Shown: in pieces, positions 26,834 to 36,305 of the stretch | How the letters are laid out: every line of letters begins with the position of its first letter | How positions within the stretch are numbered: the stretch's first letter is position 1 | Assembly: GCF_003614185.1 (NCBI RefSeq) | Contig: NZ_KZ987724.1 | Coordinates: forward strand, 3,513,066-3,577,065 | Reading direction: 5' to 3' | Length of the DNA: 64,000 nt | From: Paenibacillus aceti | GTDB lineage: Bacteria > Bacillota > Bacilli > Paenibacillales > Paenibacillaceae | The notes under the pieces: model-generated | What the model was told of the DNA's origin: nothing | Databases searched by the model: none | What the model saw: only the letters and a program-made list of their open reading frames with translations | Made by a program: the position numbers and the translations under genes

Positions 26834-28102
26834 TTAATTCTCCTTACTGAAGCTTCCGACGAATTCCTGCATCCGGATGTTGCGGCCGTCAACCCGGGAC
26901 TGTTCTGCCGCGAAGGCCATCAGATGGCTCTGCACGGAACGGTCAGCCGAAGTAAGCCCCTGACTCTTGCCATCGGAACGCACCAGGTTCAGGAAATCCT
27001 TCACCAGTCCCATATCACCGCCACCATGACCGACATGGCCGCCCATATCCTCAAAGGTAATCCGCTCGACCTTACCGCTGCCGAAATGGATTACTTCGAT
27101 CTCATTCTTCTCCATCGCTCCACGAATCTCCCCGCGCGTTCCCATCAGCTTAATCGTCCGGCTGATATCCCGCGTGAAGGCACTCATCGTAAAGGCAGCG
27201 GTTACATGATTCGCGAATTCAAGATTGACGACCTGATGATCGACGACGTCATTATCACAATGATATACACAGCGGCCGTAAGGCCCCTCTTGCAGCGCCT
27301 TATAGCGGGCTTCATAGCTCATATCATTGCTGATCGCCGAGGTGGGCCAATCTGTATTCTCCGTTAAATACAGCCGCGGCGCATAATAGACGCATTGATC
27401 GGATACCGGGCATCCGTCCAGACAACGCAGCGGCGCTCCTTCCGGTGCCTCGGAAGCCTTGAAATGGCTTAGCGAGCCGAAGGAAGCGACCTGAGTACAG
27501 TCTGCATCCGCCAGCCAGAGCAGAATATCGAGATCATGGCAGGACTTGGCCAGAATCATCGGACTGGATTCATCCTTACGCCGCCAATTGCCGCGCACGA
27601 AGCTATGAGCCTGATGCCAATACCCTACATTCTCGTTATGCTGGATCGACATCAACTGCCCGATCTCTCCGCGATTCAATAGTTCCTTCAGCGTTGAGAA
27701 GAATGGCGTATACCTCAGTACATGACAGATCGAGAACACCCGTCCTGATTTGGAAGCCATCTCCCCCATTGTAATGCATTCCTGCGGATCCGGCGACATC
27801 GGTTTTTCCAACAGGACATGGTAGCCCAGCTCCAGCGCCTTCATCGTCGGTTCGAAATGCTGCTGATCCTGGGTGCAGATCAATACTGCGTCAGCAAGCT
27901 TCGGCTTCGCAAAGAGCTCATTCCAATGCTCAAAGCACATCTCATCAGGAATTCCATGCCGCGCCTGGAAGCTCTCTCTGCGCGCACGAACAGGCTCGGC
28001 AACAGCGACTACCTCAAGCTCATGCGGCTGCTGTATGGCGTATTCTAAATAGTTGATTCCTCGCAGTCCAGCACCAACTAATGCAACCGTAACCTTCTTC
28101 AT
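26834..28102 (-). CDS. Gfo/Idh/MocA-family oxidoreductase
   Basis: 422 residues. The N-terminal Rossmann fold begins VTVALVGAGLRGINYLEYA, followed by LLEKPMSPD with the catalytic lysine expected in this family. The C-terminal part carries a cysteine-rich stretch (CLDGCPVSDQCVYYAP), seen in a subset of the family. It would oxidise or epimerise a sugar or sugar derivative with NAD(P). It lies between the permeases and the beta-galactosidase, so it acts on the imported sugar. Confidence 0.9.
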   Translation of the reverse strand: MKKVTVALVGAGLRGINYLEYAIQQPHELEVVAVAEPVRARRESFQARHGIPDEMCFEHWNELFAKPKLADAVLICTQDQQHFEPTMKALELGYHVLLEKPMSPDPQECITMGEMASKSGRVFSICHVLRYTPFFSTLKELLNRGEIGQLMSIQHNENVGYWHQAHSFVRGNWRRKDESSPMILAKSCHDLDILLWLADADCTQVASFGSLSHFKASEAPEGAPLRCLDGCPVSDQCVYYAPRLYLTENTDWPTSAISNDMSYEARYKALQEGPYGRCVYHCDNDVVDHQVVNLEFANHVTAAFTMSAFTRDISRTIKLMGTRGEIRGAMEKNEIEVIHFGSGKVERITFEDMGGHVGHGGGDMGLVKDFLNLVRSDGKSQGLTSADRSVQSHLMAFAAEQSRVDGRNIRMQEFVGSFSKEN

Positions 28103-28131
28103 ACCCCATCGTCTCCTTTTCTGCCATGCAT

Positions 28132-29019
28132 CTATTCTTTGACACTCCCTACTGTAATCCCCTTCACAAAATATTTCTGTAAGAAAGGATATACGAGCAT
28201 AATCGGCAGCGCCCCCATGAAAATCTGCGCCGTCCGCAGCGTCTTCTCACTCAGATTCTCCATCGCCTTGATCTGCTCGATAGAAATCGAGGTCATCTGT
28301 GAATTAATCGCCATAATCAAGGTGGATAGATAGGTCTGCAGCGGATACTTCTCCGGTGAATTCAAATACAAAATCCCGTCAAACCAGGCGTTCCAGTGAC
28401 CTACAATCGTGAATAGTCCAATCGTAGCGATGGACGGCAGCGACACCGGTAAATAAATCCGCCATAGCACCTTCCATTGTCCGGCGCCGTCAATCGTCGC
28501 CGCTTCGTCCAGCTCCCGTGGAATTCCGCGGAAGAAATTCAGCATCAGCACCATATTCCATACATTAAGTGCACCAGGCAGAATCAAGGCCCAGATGGAA
28601 TCGATCAGACCTGTATCCTTCACAATAATATAGGTCGGAATCAGACCGCCGCCGAAGAACATCGTAATAGCGAAGAACCACACATACACAGTTCTGAATT
28701 TGAATTGATCATTTGATTTGGATAATGGAAAGGCGGTTATGAATACAAGCACCATATTGATCGCCGTTCCCAGAATGACCCGTTGTACAGAGACACCAAA
28801 TGATCTGAAGAACTCCACCTTCTCGCCCAAATACCGATAAGCATCGAGGTTAAATCCGACTGGCCACAGCTTCACTTCACCGGCCATGGCTGCGGTATTC
28901 GAACTAAGTGAAATGGAGAGCAAATGGATAAAGGGAATAATGCCAAGCACGGTAATTGCGCTGAGTATCAGGGTGTTACAGAGCAAGAATATTCGTCTAC
29001 TGATGGTTGGTTTATGCAT
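28132..29019 (-). CDS. sugar ABC transporter permease, LplC type
   Basis: 295 residues with six membrane helices and the EAA loop GIPRELDEAATIDGAGQWKVLW. The end FVKGITVGSVKE is typical. It pairs with the LplB-type permease encoded 17 bases upstream. CUT1 family; the ATPase is not encoded here. Confidence 0.92.
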   Translation of the reverse strand: MHKPTISRRIFLLCNTLILSAITVLGIIPFIHLLSISLSSNTAAMAGEVKLWPVGFNLDAYRYLGEKVEFFRSFGVSVQRVILGTAINMVLVFITAFPLSKSNDQFKFRTVYVWFFAITMFFGGGLIPTYIIVKDTGLIDSIWALILPGALNVWNMVLMLNFFRGIPRELDEAATIDGAGQWKVLWRIYLPVSLPSIATIGLFTIVGHWNAWFDGILYLNSPEKYPLQTYLSTLIMAINSQMTSISIEQIKAMENLSEKTLRTAQIFMGALPIMLVYPFLQKYFVKGITVGSVKE

Positions 29020-29036
29020 TCCTCCTACCTCCTGGG

Positions 29037-29927
29037 CTAAAAGATGCGATAATCGCTATATTTGTAGGCCGCATAATAGGTGATGGACACCATAGCTAGA
29101 GATACTACCGATTTGAACAATCCAACGGCAGCGGCAGGCCCAAATTGCTGACTGAACATACCGAGTCGGTATACGAAGGTATCGATGATGTCACCGCCCT
29201 CATATACGGTCGGGTTATACATAATTAGGATTTGCTCGAAGCCTGCGTTCAAAATACCACCCAAGCTCAGTACGCCCAGCAAAATCAGAATAGGCGCCAT
29301 CCCCGGAAGGGTAATATTCAGCATCTGCTTCCATCTTCCGGCCCCGTCCACCTCGGCCGCTTCATACAGCGTGGCATTGATGCCTGTAATCGCAGCCAGC
29401 ATGACGATCATGTTGTAGCCCATCCCTTTCCAGACGTCAGAGCCGATGACGATCCCGCGGAACCAGCCATTATTGAGCATGAACATGATCGGCTCTAAGC
29501 CTATCGCTTCCAGCAGCCCATTCACCGGGCCGTTCAGTGAGAATAATTCAATAATGACTCCGCCAAGCACGGTCCATGACAAGAAGAATGGCAGGAAGAT
29601 GGCGGATTGGATAATGCGTGAGAACCAGCTTTTGGTGACCTCATTCAGAAGCAGCGCCAGAATCAACGGAACGAGCAGGAACAGAACCATCTTAAATACG
29701 GCGATAAAAATAGTGTTCCAGAGCACCTGCATGAAATCTGGAAGCTCAAATACATATTTGAAGTTATCCCAGCCGACGAATTCCGATTTAAAAAAGCCGG
29801 ATAAAGGCTCGAACTGCTGAAAAGCCATCACCAGGCCAGCCATGGGGCCGTAGGCATATATTAATGTAATAATGACGCCGGGCAGCAACATGAAATGAAG
29901 TAGATATTCCTTCTTGAGCGTTTTCAC
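29037..29927 (-). CDS. sugar ABC transporter permease, LplB type
   Basis: 296 residues, six helices, EAA loop LYEAAEVDGAGRWKQMLNITLP. Beginning HFMLLPGVIITLIYAYGPMAG is the LplB pattern. The gene follows the binding protein after a gap with a stem-loop (29954-29992). Confidence 0.92.
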   Translation of the reverse strand: MKTLKKEYLLHFMLLPGVIITLIYAYGPMAGLVMAFQQFEPLSGFFKSEFVGWDNFKYVFELPDFMQVLWNTIFIAVFKMVLFLLVPLILALLLNEVTKSWFSRIIQSAIFLPFFLSWTVLGGVIIELFSLNGPVNGLLEAIGLEPIMFMLNNGWFRGIVIGSDVWKGMGYNMIVMLAAITGINATLYEAAEVDGAGRWKQMLNITLPGMAPILILLGVLSLGGILNAGFEQILIMYNPTVYEGGDIIDTFVYRLGMFSQQFGPAAAVGLFKSVVSLAMVSITYYAAYKYSDYRIF

Positions 29928-29953
29928 AGCATGACCTCCATATTTAATGTAAA

Positions 29954-29992
29954 ACGGGAGAATTGCCGACTACTTCAGGCGGATCCTCCCGT
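29954..29992 (-). promoter_or_regulatory. intercistronic stem-loop
   Basis: ACGGGAG and CTCCCGT pair across a long loop that holds a second GCC/GGC pairing. On the minus strand it ends in TTTTAC, too weak for a full terminator. It sits between the binding protein stop and the first permease, as does the loop in the LacI-controlled operon, and probably sets their ratio. Confidence 0.6.
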
Positions 29993-30008
29993 TCCAGCAT
30001 CTCATGAT

Positions 30009-31745
30009 TTATTTCACAGCTTCCTTGCTGTACCAATCATTCACCTCTTGAGTGATCTGATCACCACCAAGGGATTTCCAGCTGTCAACAAATTTATCGA
30101 ATTCGTCAAGCGGAGCGCCCATAATGATCTTGGTGAAGGATTCCTGCATCAGCTTGTCGAGCTGCGAGCCTTTTTCTACCTGGGTCGATGTTGGCAGAGT
30201 GTAAAACTCGTTACTCACAAAAGCCTGATTCTCCTTGATTGTACGGGTCATTCCCCAACCACCATCCTTGGCTGCACGGCTGAAATATTGCCCCCAGTTG
30301 ACGCCTTTACTGGCGGTCATTGTATCTCCTGCGAGATAATCCTTCGTCGCCTTGAATACGTCCGCTACATTCTTGTAGTTCTCATCATCCAGCGTAATTT
30401 CCTCCTGGTTAGCATCGAGCGCTTTATTCACTTCAGTGTAGATCGTCTCGATCTGAGCAGGGTTATAGACCCGCGGATCGAACCAGTTATAGACATATCC
30501 CTGCTCCGCCTTGTTATTCTCCATATATTTCTTGTTGCCCATCTCAATATAGTAATTGATCATTTTGATGGCCGCTTCGGGATTCTTCATTTTCTTGTTC
30601 ACCACATACATTCTGTTGCTCCTAAGCTTCGGCACTAAAGATTTGCCCGGTCCATCCAAGCCCGGAATTTGCAGGGCGATCCACTCTGCCTTTGGATCTT
30701 TATCGACATTCAGATTCAGCGGCCAGTTCGGATACCACCATTCCCCATAAGAAATGCCGACCTTGCCTGCTGTAATATCTTCAACCGCCTTGTTCTCGTC
30801 CTTCAGGGCGAATTCCTTATCCAGCACGCCATTGTTGTACCATTCCTGCAGCTTGCCCAGCGCCGTCTTCATCTCAGGCTGGATCAGGCCTGGGATCAGC
30901 TTGCCATCATCCCCCTTGATCCATGCTGTCTGGTTATCCCCGATTGATGGATAAGCATTGAAGCCATTGAAGAAGCCGCGAAGATCAAATCCCCAGAAGA
31001 ATATGTTCTTCTGCATGGCGACACCATACGTATCGTTTTTGCCATTCTGATCCGGGTCCTCATTAACGAAGGCCAGGGCGACCTTATCCAGCTCTTCCAT
31101 CGTCTTCGGCACCTGCAGGTTCAGGTTGTCGAGCCAATCCTTGCGAATCCACAGCAATTGAGTCGACAGGAATGGGTCTTCGAACGCCGGGATCGCCATC
31201 AGCTTACCGTCGGAAGTGAAGGTGCTCATCGCGAAGCCGCCGTCGGACTCCATATATTTCTTCAGCGTTGGAGAAGCGTAATTATTATAGGCATCCGTCA
31301 GGTCCGCCAGCATATCCTGCTTCTTCAGCTTCTCGAAGTTCTTCTGGTCCAGTTCCATAATGTCTGGCAGATCACCCGAGGCCATAGCAAGTGAGAATTT
31401 CTGCTCGAACTGGCTGGATGGCACCGTCCATTTATACTTAATTTCGATGTTCAACATGTCTTTTAAATCCTTGAGATAGGCATTCTGCTCTGGTGTGATT
31501 CCTTTAGGACTTCTCGGGTCCTCCGGAGGGTTATAGCCGAGCACTTCCGATACCGTAATCGTCTCAGGATACTTGCCTAATGGATCAGGAGGTGTGTTAC
31601 TATTCGCACTGGCATTGGCTTCATTACCTGAATTCTGTGGCTTGGGCTCTGCCCCATCATTACTTGCTTGATTCCCGCATGCTGTAAATATCAACAGCAT
31701 TGACATAACCAACATAAGCATTTCCCACGGTTTGAACCTTTTCAT
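30009..31745 (-). CDS. sugar ABC transporter binding lipoprotein, LplA type
   Basis: 578 residues. Lipoprotein signal ending LLIFTAC (cysteine near residue 24), then a low-complexity Asn/Ala/Ser linker to about 55, then the large type of binding protein found with Lpl-like permeases (WEMLMLV at the start; GKVGISYGEWWYPNWPLN in the middle). It delivers an oligosaccharide to the two permeases encoded next. It follows the response regulator gene and a possible CcpA site. Confidence 0.9.
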   Translation of the reverse strand: MKRFKPWEMLMLVMSMLLIFTACGNQASNDGAEPKPQNSGNEANASANSNTPPDPLGKYPETITVSEVLGYNPPEDPRSPKGITPEQNAYLKDLKDMLNIEIKYKWTVPSSQFEQKFSLAMASGDLPDIMELDQKNFEKLKKQDMLADLTDAYNNYASPTLKKYMESDGGFAMSTFTSDGKLMAIPAFEDPFLSTQLLWIRKDWLDNLNLQVPKTMEELDKVALAFVNEDPDQNGKNDTYGVAMQKNIFFWGFDLRGFFNGFNAYPSIGDNQTAWIKGDDGKLIPGLIQPEMKTALGKLQEWYNNGVLDKEFALKDENKAVEDITAGKVGISYGEWWYPNWPLNLNVDKDPKAEWIALQIPGLDGPGKSLVPKLRSNRMYVVNKKMKNPEAAIKMINYYIEMGNKKYMENNKAEQGYVYNWFDPRVYNPAQIETIYTEVNKALDANQEEITLDDENYKNVADVFKATKDYLAGDTMTASKGVNWGQYFSRAAKDGGWGMTRTIKENQAFVSNEFYTLPTSTQVEKGSQLDKLMQESFTKIIMGAPLDEFDKFVDSWKSLGGDQITQEVNDWYSKEAVK

Positions 31746-31776
31746 TGAACTGCCTTCCCCCTTTTGTATGCTGTGA

Positions 31777-31790
31777 TGAAAGCGATTGCT
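31777..31790. promoter_or_regulatory. possible catabolite-response (cre) site
   Basis: TGAAAGCGATTGCT matches the left half and centre of the CcpA site consensus; the last two bases do not. It lies about 32 bases upstream of the binding protein start, where repression by glucose would be sensible. Confidence 0.35.
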
Positions 31791-31873
31791 TATATCTCCA
31801 TTATGGGATCACTGGAAAGCGCTATCAATTTTGAGTTCTTTACTTTACTGTCACTTTATTTACCTGTTTCAAT

Positions 31874-33226
31874 TTAAGACGATTCAGCTAGAGAATTCCG
31901 GTATTCCTGAGGAGTAACCCCCATCTTTTTCTTGAAAAAGGTCGTAAAATACGAGTGCGAATCAAATCCAACCCGGGCGGCGATTTCATTCAATTTCAGA
32001 TTTGTGTCCTGCATCAGATGAATGGCGCCCTCCAATCTTTTGGTCTGGATATATTCCAGCAAATTATGCCCGGTCGCCTGCTTGTAATATCGCGACAGAT
32101 AAGAGGGATTGAAATGAACCTCCTCGGCGATCGCTGTCAAGGAGACATCGCCGGATAAATTCTCGATCACATATCTCTGAATCTGGTCGATGACGAATAT
32201 CCTCGCCTCGTCTTGCTCCATCCGGCCGTGCTCATACAGCTTCTCTTCATCAGGGTCAGCCTTCTCCAGATCCGCGATAATCATCGTCTGCCCCAGCGCG
32301 GCGCGAGCCTTAAGCATATTCTGTAATTGCTCATACTGCTGTCCAGCCCTGTCCCAGCTACCTTGCAGATTGGCCGATATACCGAAGGACACATGAACCC
32401 CCAGTAATTCCTCGCCCTCATTCTGCACCAGCTCCAGAATGCCCTTCATATACTGCGTAATCCCGTTCCAGTGCAGCTCGGTGGAAGCATTGGCTTGGAA
32501 GCGCCCCAGCAGTTCCACCTCCGGCTGCAGCAGCCATAGCAAAGTGTCGTCATTAATGACACTGCACTCACATTTAATCGAGGAAGGCAAGTAATTCAGG
32601 AAGGTCCGCTGCACCGCCTGTCTTAGCTCATGCCCTCGGTCCGCTTCATTCAAGGTCATTCTTCCGATCATAAAAAATGCTGACTGCTCCAGCGAAATCT
32701 GGAGACAGACCTCTTCATAGCGTGGCTGTAGCAACAGGTGGCTCAGATCCTCTCCATCCGTCATTCTCCGCAGCAGCTCCGTCTTCAATAGAGGCGCTGC
32801 GATCTCGAAATGTCGCCGCGCCCGCTCATCCAGAATTCTCCGCTGATTCTCCTCATCCAGCTTGGCTATAGCCTGCTTGACCGCCTCGAAGATCAGCTCG
32901 ATCCCCTCGGTCTTCAGAATATAGTTATCCACGTTCTTGCGCAGCGCTTCATGCACATATTCGAACTCGCTGTACCCGGTCAGAAATATACTGCGGCAAT
33001 GCGGCCAATAATAGGTAATCTCATCCACGAGCTGCAGACCGCTAATCTGCGGCATACGGATATCGCTAACGAGAATATCAAGCTTCATTTTCTGAGCCAT
33101 TTCCAGCGCTTCCTTGGCTGAATAGGCCTTGCATACTTCAAGCTCAAGCTCGCTATTATCCTGAAACAGAAGCACCAGTCCGTTCACAATTACAGGTTCG
33201 TCGTCTACAATTAACAGTCTATACAT
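31874..33226 (-). CDS. AraC-type response regulator (YesN-like)
   Basis: About 450 residues. Receiver domain at 1-120 (LLIVDDEPVIVNG; phospho-accepting aspartate in DILVSDIRMPQ), a long middle region, and a double helix-turn-helix at the C-terminus (LTAIAEEVHFNPSYLSRYYKQ, LNEIAARVGFDSHSYFTTFFK). The start at 33226 follows GAGGAGGAG by seven bases; the in-frame ATG at 33250 lies inside the kinase gene. Works with the kinase encoded upstream to switch on the beta-galactoside locus. Confidence 0.92.
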   Translation of the reverse strand: MYRLLIVDDEPVIVNGLVLLFQDNSELELEVCKAYSAKEALEMAQKMKLDILVSDIRMPQISGLQLVDEITYYWPHCRSIFLTGYSEFEYVHEALRKNVDNYILKTEGIELIFEAVKQAIAKLDEENQRRILDERARRHFEIAAPLLKTELLRRMTDGEDLSHLLLQPRYEEVCLQISLEQSAFFMIGRMTLNEADRGHELRQAVQRTFLNYLPSSIKCECSVINDDTLLWLLQPEVELLGRFQANASTELHWNGITQYMKGILELVQNEGEELLGVHVSFGISANLQGSWDRAGQQYEQLQNMLKARAALGQTMIIADLEKADPDEEKLYEHGRMEQDEARIFVIDQIQRYVIENLSGDVSLTAIAEEVHFNPSYLSRYYKQATGHNLLEYIQTKRLEGAIHLMQDTNLKLNEIAARVGFDSHSYFTTFFKKKMGVTPQEYRNSLAESS

Positions 33227-33230
33227 GAAG

Positions 33231-34970
33231 CTACTCCTCCTCATTGGCATTAATAATCAAGTCCACTCGTAAGCCGCCATAGGAGCTGCGGGAGACGAAT
33301 AACCCGCTTCCCTCACCATATTTGAGCTGCAGGCGGATATTCACATTGATCAAGCCGGTCTTCTCTATATATTTCGATGGTGTAGCCAGCTTATCGCGCA
33401 GCTGCTCGATCATCTCCTCGGTCATCAGCTGCCCGTTATCCTCCACCGTAACTCGCAATTTTCCGTCCCTATACTCTGTGCTCATATAGATGACCCCCTC
33501 CATCGTCCCATCCTCGAAGGCATGCTCGAACACATTCTCGACAATGGGCTGGATAATTAGGCGCGGTACAGTAAGGGAAGCCGGCACGTCCTTTACCTCT
33601 CCGTATTCAAATGAAATCCGGTTCGAGAAACGGATGCATTGAATCTCGCAATAATCCAGTGCATGCTGATATTCCTTACTAAAAGGCACCTCATCCGCCC
33701 CGCTCCTCGTAATATATTGATAGTATCTGCCTAGTCTCTGGGAGAGCTCAGCAGCGCTGTCCGCATCCCCAACCTTGCACATCATATAGATATTAAAGAA
33801 GCTATTGTAAAGGAAATGCGGGTTGATCTGGGATTGCAGCTGCTTCAGTTGGGAGTGCTGCAGCGCGATTTTCTGCTCGTAGTTCTCCCGGATCGAATTT
33901 TTCAGCTTGAGGGCCATATTGTTGAAGCTGTTGAACACGTAGTGGAACTCATCCTTCGTTCTCGATTGGATCATGATGTTCAGATTATCGGCCTCCAGCA
34001 TGCGGAAGGCCTTGACCAGGCGCGATAACGGCCGGTGAATCATCAAATTCACAGAGAAGGAATAGAGGACCATAATCACAATCGCTATAATGAAGAGCAG
34101 ATAGGACCAGGTTGTAAATTGATTAAGCGGACGGGTAATTTCATTCTGATTCACATACATAATCAAAGACAGATGCAGCGAGCTCACATCATTATGAATG
34201 ATAAAATAGTTAATCCCATGAATCTTCTTTATTTCTGAGGCACCCTGTTTCCCGATGCTTTGCTCGGAAATCTGTGCCAGGATCGTGCTCGCTTCCTGCG
34301 GCTGCTCCGCGGTCGTCAGCACTGTGCCTAATTCCTTGCTGCCGAGCAGAACCTCAGACTCCTGATACAAGTCGGCAATCTGATTCAGCGCCTCCAGCAG
34401 CTTCGCTCTCGATAGCTCGATATAGGACCACACGCCGTCATTGTTCTCGCTCTCGATCAGGAAGATTCTCTCCCCGTATTGATAGTATGAAGGCTTCGGT
34501 GTTGTGGAGATCAGGGAAGCGACCAGCTCCATCTCCGGATTCGGTGTATTGGTGACCCCCGACATCGTAGAGATCGTCTTGCCCACGGCCTCGACGTAAA
34601 CGCCCGCATTCACGATATAATCGCTGAAGGCGGTGAGCGTAGACTGCCTGTCCCTGACCTGTTCGATCAGCTCCACCTCCTCATAATTCTCCAGCATGCC
34701 GCCGCGGAAGCTAAGCTTCTGCAAATCCTTGTCATTCAAAAATTGAAGCTGCAAATTGCGGATGAAATACATCTCCCTGTCGAGTTGTCTGGAATAGAAA
34801 GAGGCGCCTGCCATGGAGGAATTCAAGATAGCATCCTTAGTGATAGACATGCCCTTGTAATTAAACCAGACGTTCATAGAGATGAGAGGAAGTAAGAGTA
34901 GAATGAATACGATAATCACCTTCTGGTATACGAACCATTTCGATTTCTTCCCAGCGCTCCGAAGCTTCAA
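33231..34970 (-). CDS. YesM-type sensor histidine kinase
   Basis: About 579 residues. A membrane helix near the N-terminus, an outer sensing domain, a second helix at about 280-300, HAMP, then the His_kinase domain with QINPHFLYNSFFNIY and the ATP-binding part with PIVENVFEHAF and VEDNGQ. A TTG start at 34970 is chosen because GGAGGG lies six bases ahead; the ATG at 35009 has no such site and falls next to a terminator. Its stop lies four bases ahead of the regulator start. Confidence 0.88.
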   Translation of the reverse strand: MKLRSAGKKSKWFVYQKVIIVFILLLLPLISMNVWFNYKGMSITKDAILNSSMAGASFYSRQLDREMYFIRNLQLQFLNDKDLQKLSFRGGMLENYEEVELIEQVRDRQSTLTAFSDYIVNAGVYVEAVGKTISTMSGVTNTPNPEMELVASLISTTPKPSYYQYGERIFLIESENNDGVWSYIELSRAKLLEALNQIADLYQESEVLLGSKELGTVLTTAEQPQEASTILAQISEQSIGKQGASEIKKIHGINYFIIHNDVSSLHLSLIMYVNQNEITRPLNQFTTWSYLLFIIAIVIMVLYSFSVNLMIHRPLSRLVKAFRMLEADNLNIMIQSRTKDEFHYVFNSFNNMALKLKNSIRENYEQKIALQHSQLKQLQSQINPHFLYNSFFNIYMMCKVGDADSAAELSQRLGRYYQYITRSGADEVPFSKEYQHALDYCEIQCIRFSNRISFEYGEVKDVPASLTVPRLIIQPIVENVFEHAFEDGTMEGVIYMSTEYRDGKLRVTVEDNGQLMTEEMIEQLRDKLATPSKYIEKTGLINVNIRLQLKYGEGSGLFVSRSSYGGLRVDLIINANEEE

Positions 34971-35017
34971 AGCATTCCCTCCATTCTTGGATGATGAATA
35001 TATATTCATAATAAAAA

Positions 35018-35047
35018 AAGAACCTTCCCTGCGGGAGATTCTTTTTT
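35018..35047. terminator. bidirectional terminator
   Basis: The stem AGAACCTTCCC / GGGAGATTCT has A and T runs on both sides. On the minus strand it ends the broken beta-helix gene and separates it from the kinase gene of the next operon. Confidence 0.75.
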
Positions 35048-35081
35048 TGTTCTAAACTTATGGAAACAGCCATCGAGACAC

Positions 35082-36267
35082 TCAATGCTTAGGCATCGGC
35101 GTCACCTGCACTGGCGGATGGACGACCTCCGTCTTGCCTGTCGCCGGCGGCACTAGTCCCTGATATTCAAAGGCACCGATATCAGGGTCACCATTGTAGA
35201 GCGGGTTGCCGAAGTAGTCCCGACAACCATGATCGGCCATCGGCACACCGGCTCCGATCAACGGGGAATCGCTCTGAAGCTGATAGCCGTCCTCCGTGTC
35301 CATCCCTGTTCCGCCGCTGCCCGGAGCTATGAGCCTAGGATCAGCAGTCACTTTATGTGCATCAGCTTTGACCAAGGTCTTCCCGCCATAGTAAGCGTTG
35401 CTGTCGAAGGTCTGCCCCCTCAAATCCCACCCCTTGTCTTTGACGCTATAGTATAAATTGTTATAGTTGTAGATATTCTTGGGTCTGCCAGAAGGCTTGG
35501 TGAAATAATCGCTCATAACCGGATTGCCCGAAGCGGCTCCAACATAGACCGTATTGTTATAGTTTATTACCATGTCTATCGAGCCGCTGTAACGAAATAT
35601 ACGCGCCTTGTCATTCTGGCTGATATTATATCTAACGATCGTATTGATCGTACTGTAGGTATCATTCACATAGAGCATGAAGCCGCCGGCATTATCATGG
35701 CTGTAATTGTACTGAACGACGCTATTATCGGCGTAAGCCCACCAGATCGCAGCGTTCGCCGCCAGGTAGGTAGCCTCTTGTACGATATTGTGCTCTACTA
35801 TCGCACCACCCGTTACATTCCAGGCGATGCCCCCGGTGGCCGCCCGCACGACCGTATTGTTGGATATTCTTACTTCCGTAGATGGCGTCCATGGTCCGTA
35901 GGGCTTCGGGACCCATTCCCATAAGTCCCCCATGCCATAGCGGAGGATACAGTTGGAGCTGATATAGATGCCATAGGCATCGACATCGGTCAATGTATTG
36001 CCATCGATCAGAATATCGTGGAAGGCACTCGGCTTCCGGGAACCTACCGAATCGAAAGGAACTCCCTGCCCGCAATAAAATACGGTCGCCCGGCATGAAT
36101 GTCGTTCCGTTCACTTTCGCGAGCGACTTCCAGGCCTCGGCTGGGCTCCTACCCGAATTATCGTCGTTACCGTTCAGATTGTCCACATAATAGATCACTC
36201 CGGATCTCGTCCCGGCCTGATCCGTTGACGCGGCTGCTGTACTCTCTGGCAATGGAAAATTCTCCAC
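35082..36267 (-). pseudogene. right-handed beta-helix enzyme, broken by deletion and frameshift
   Basis: Two frames carry one protein. The first (from 36267) has the start of a polysaccharide lyase-like or glycosidase-like beta-helix protein: IYYVDNLNGNDDNSGRSPAE, then AWKSLAKVNG and GDRILLRAGSSF. The second continues to 35082 with beta-helix coils (EVRISNNTVVRAATGGIAWN, VVQYNYSHDN) and the usual end NPLYNGDPDIGAFEY. At about 36060 the frame changes, and a stretch expected between the two parts (roughly 100 residues, by family habit) is missing. No signal peptide is seen. It would have cut a plant polysaccharide. It is now probably inactive. Confidence 0.75.
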
Positions 36268-36305
36268 CTTATGCTCATCACCTTTCGTACTATTTTTAAC
36301 AACGC

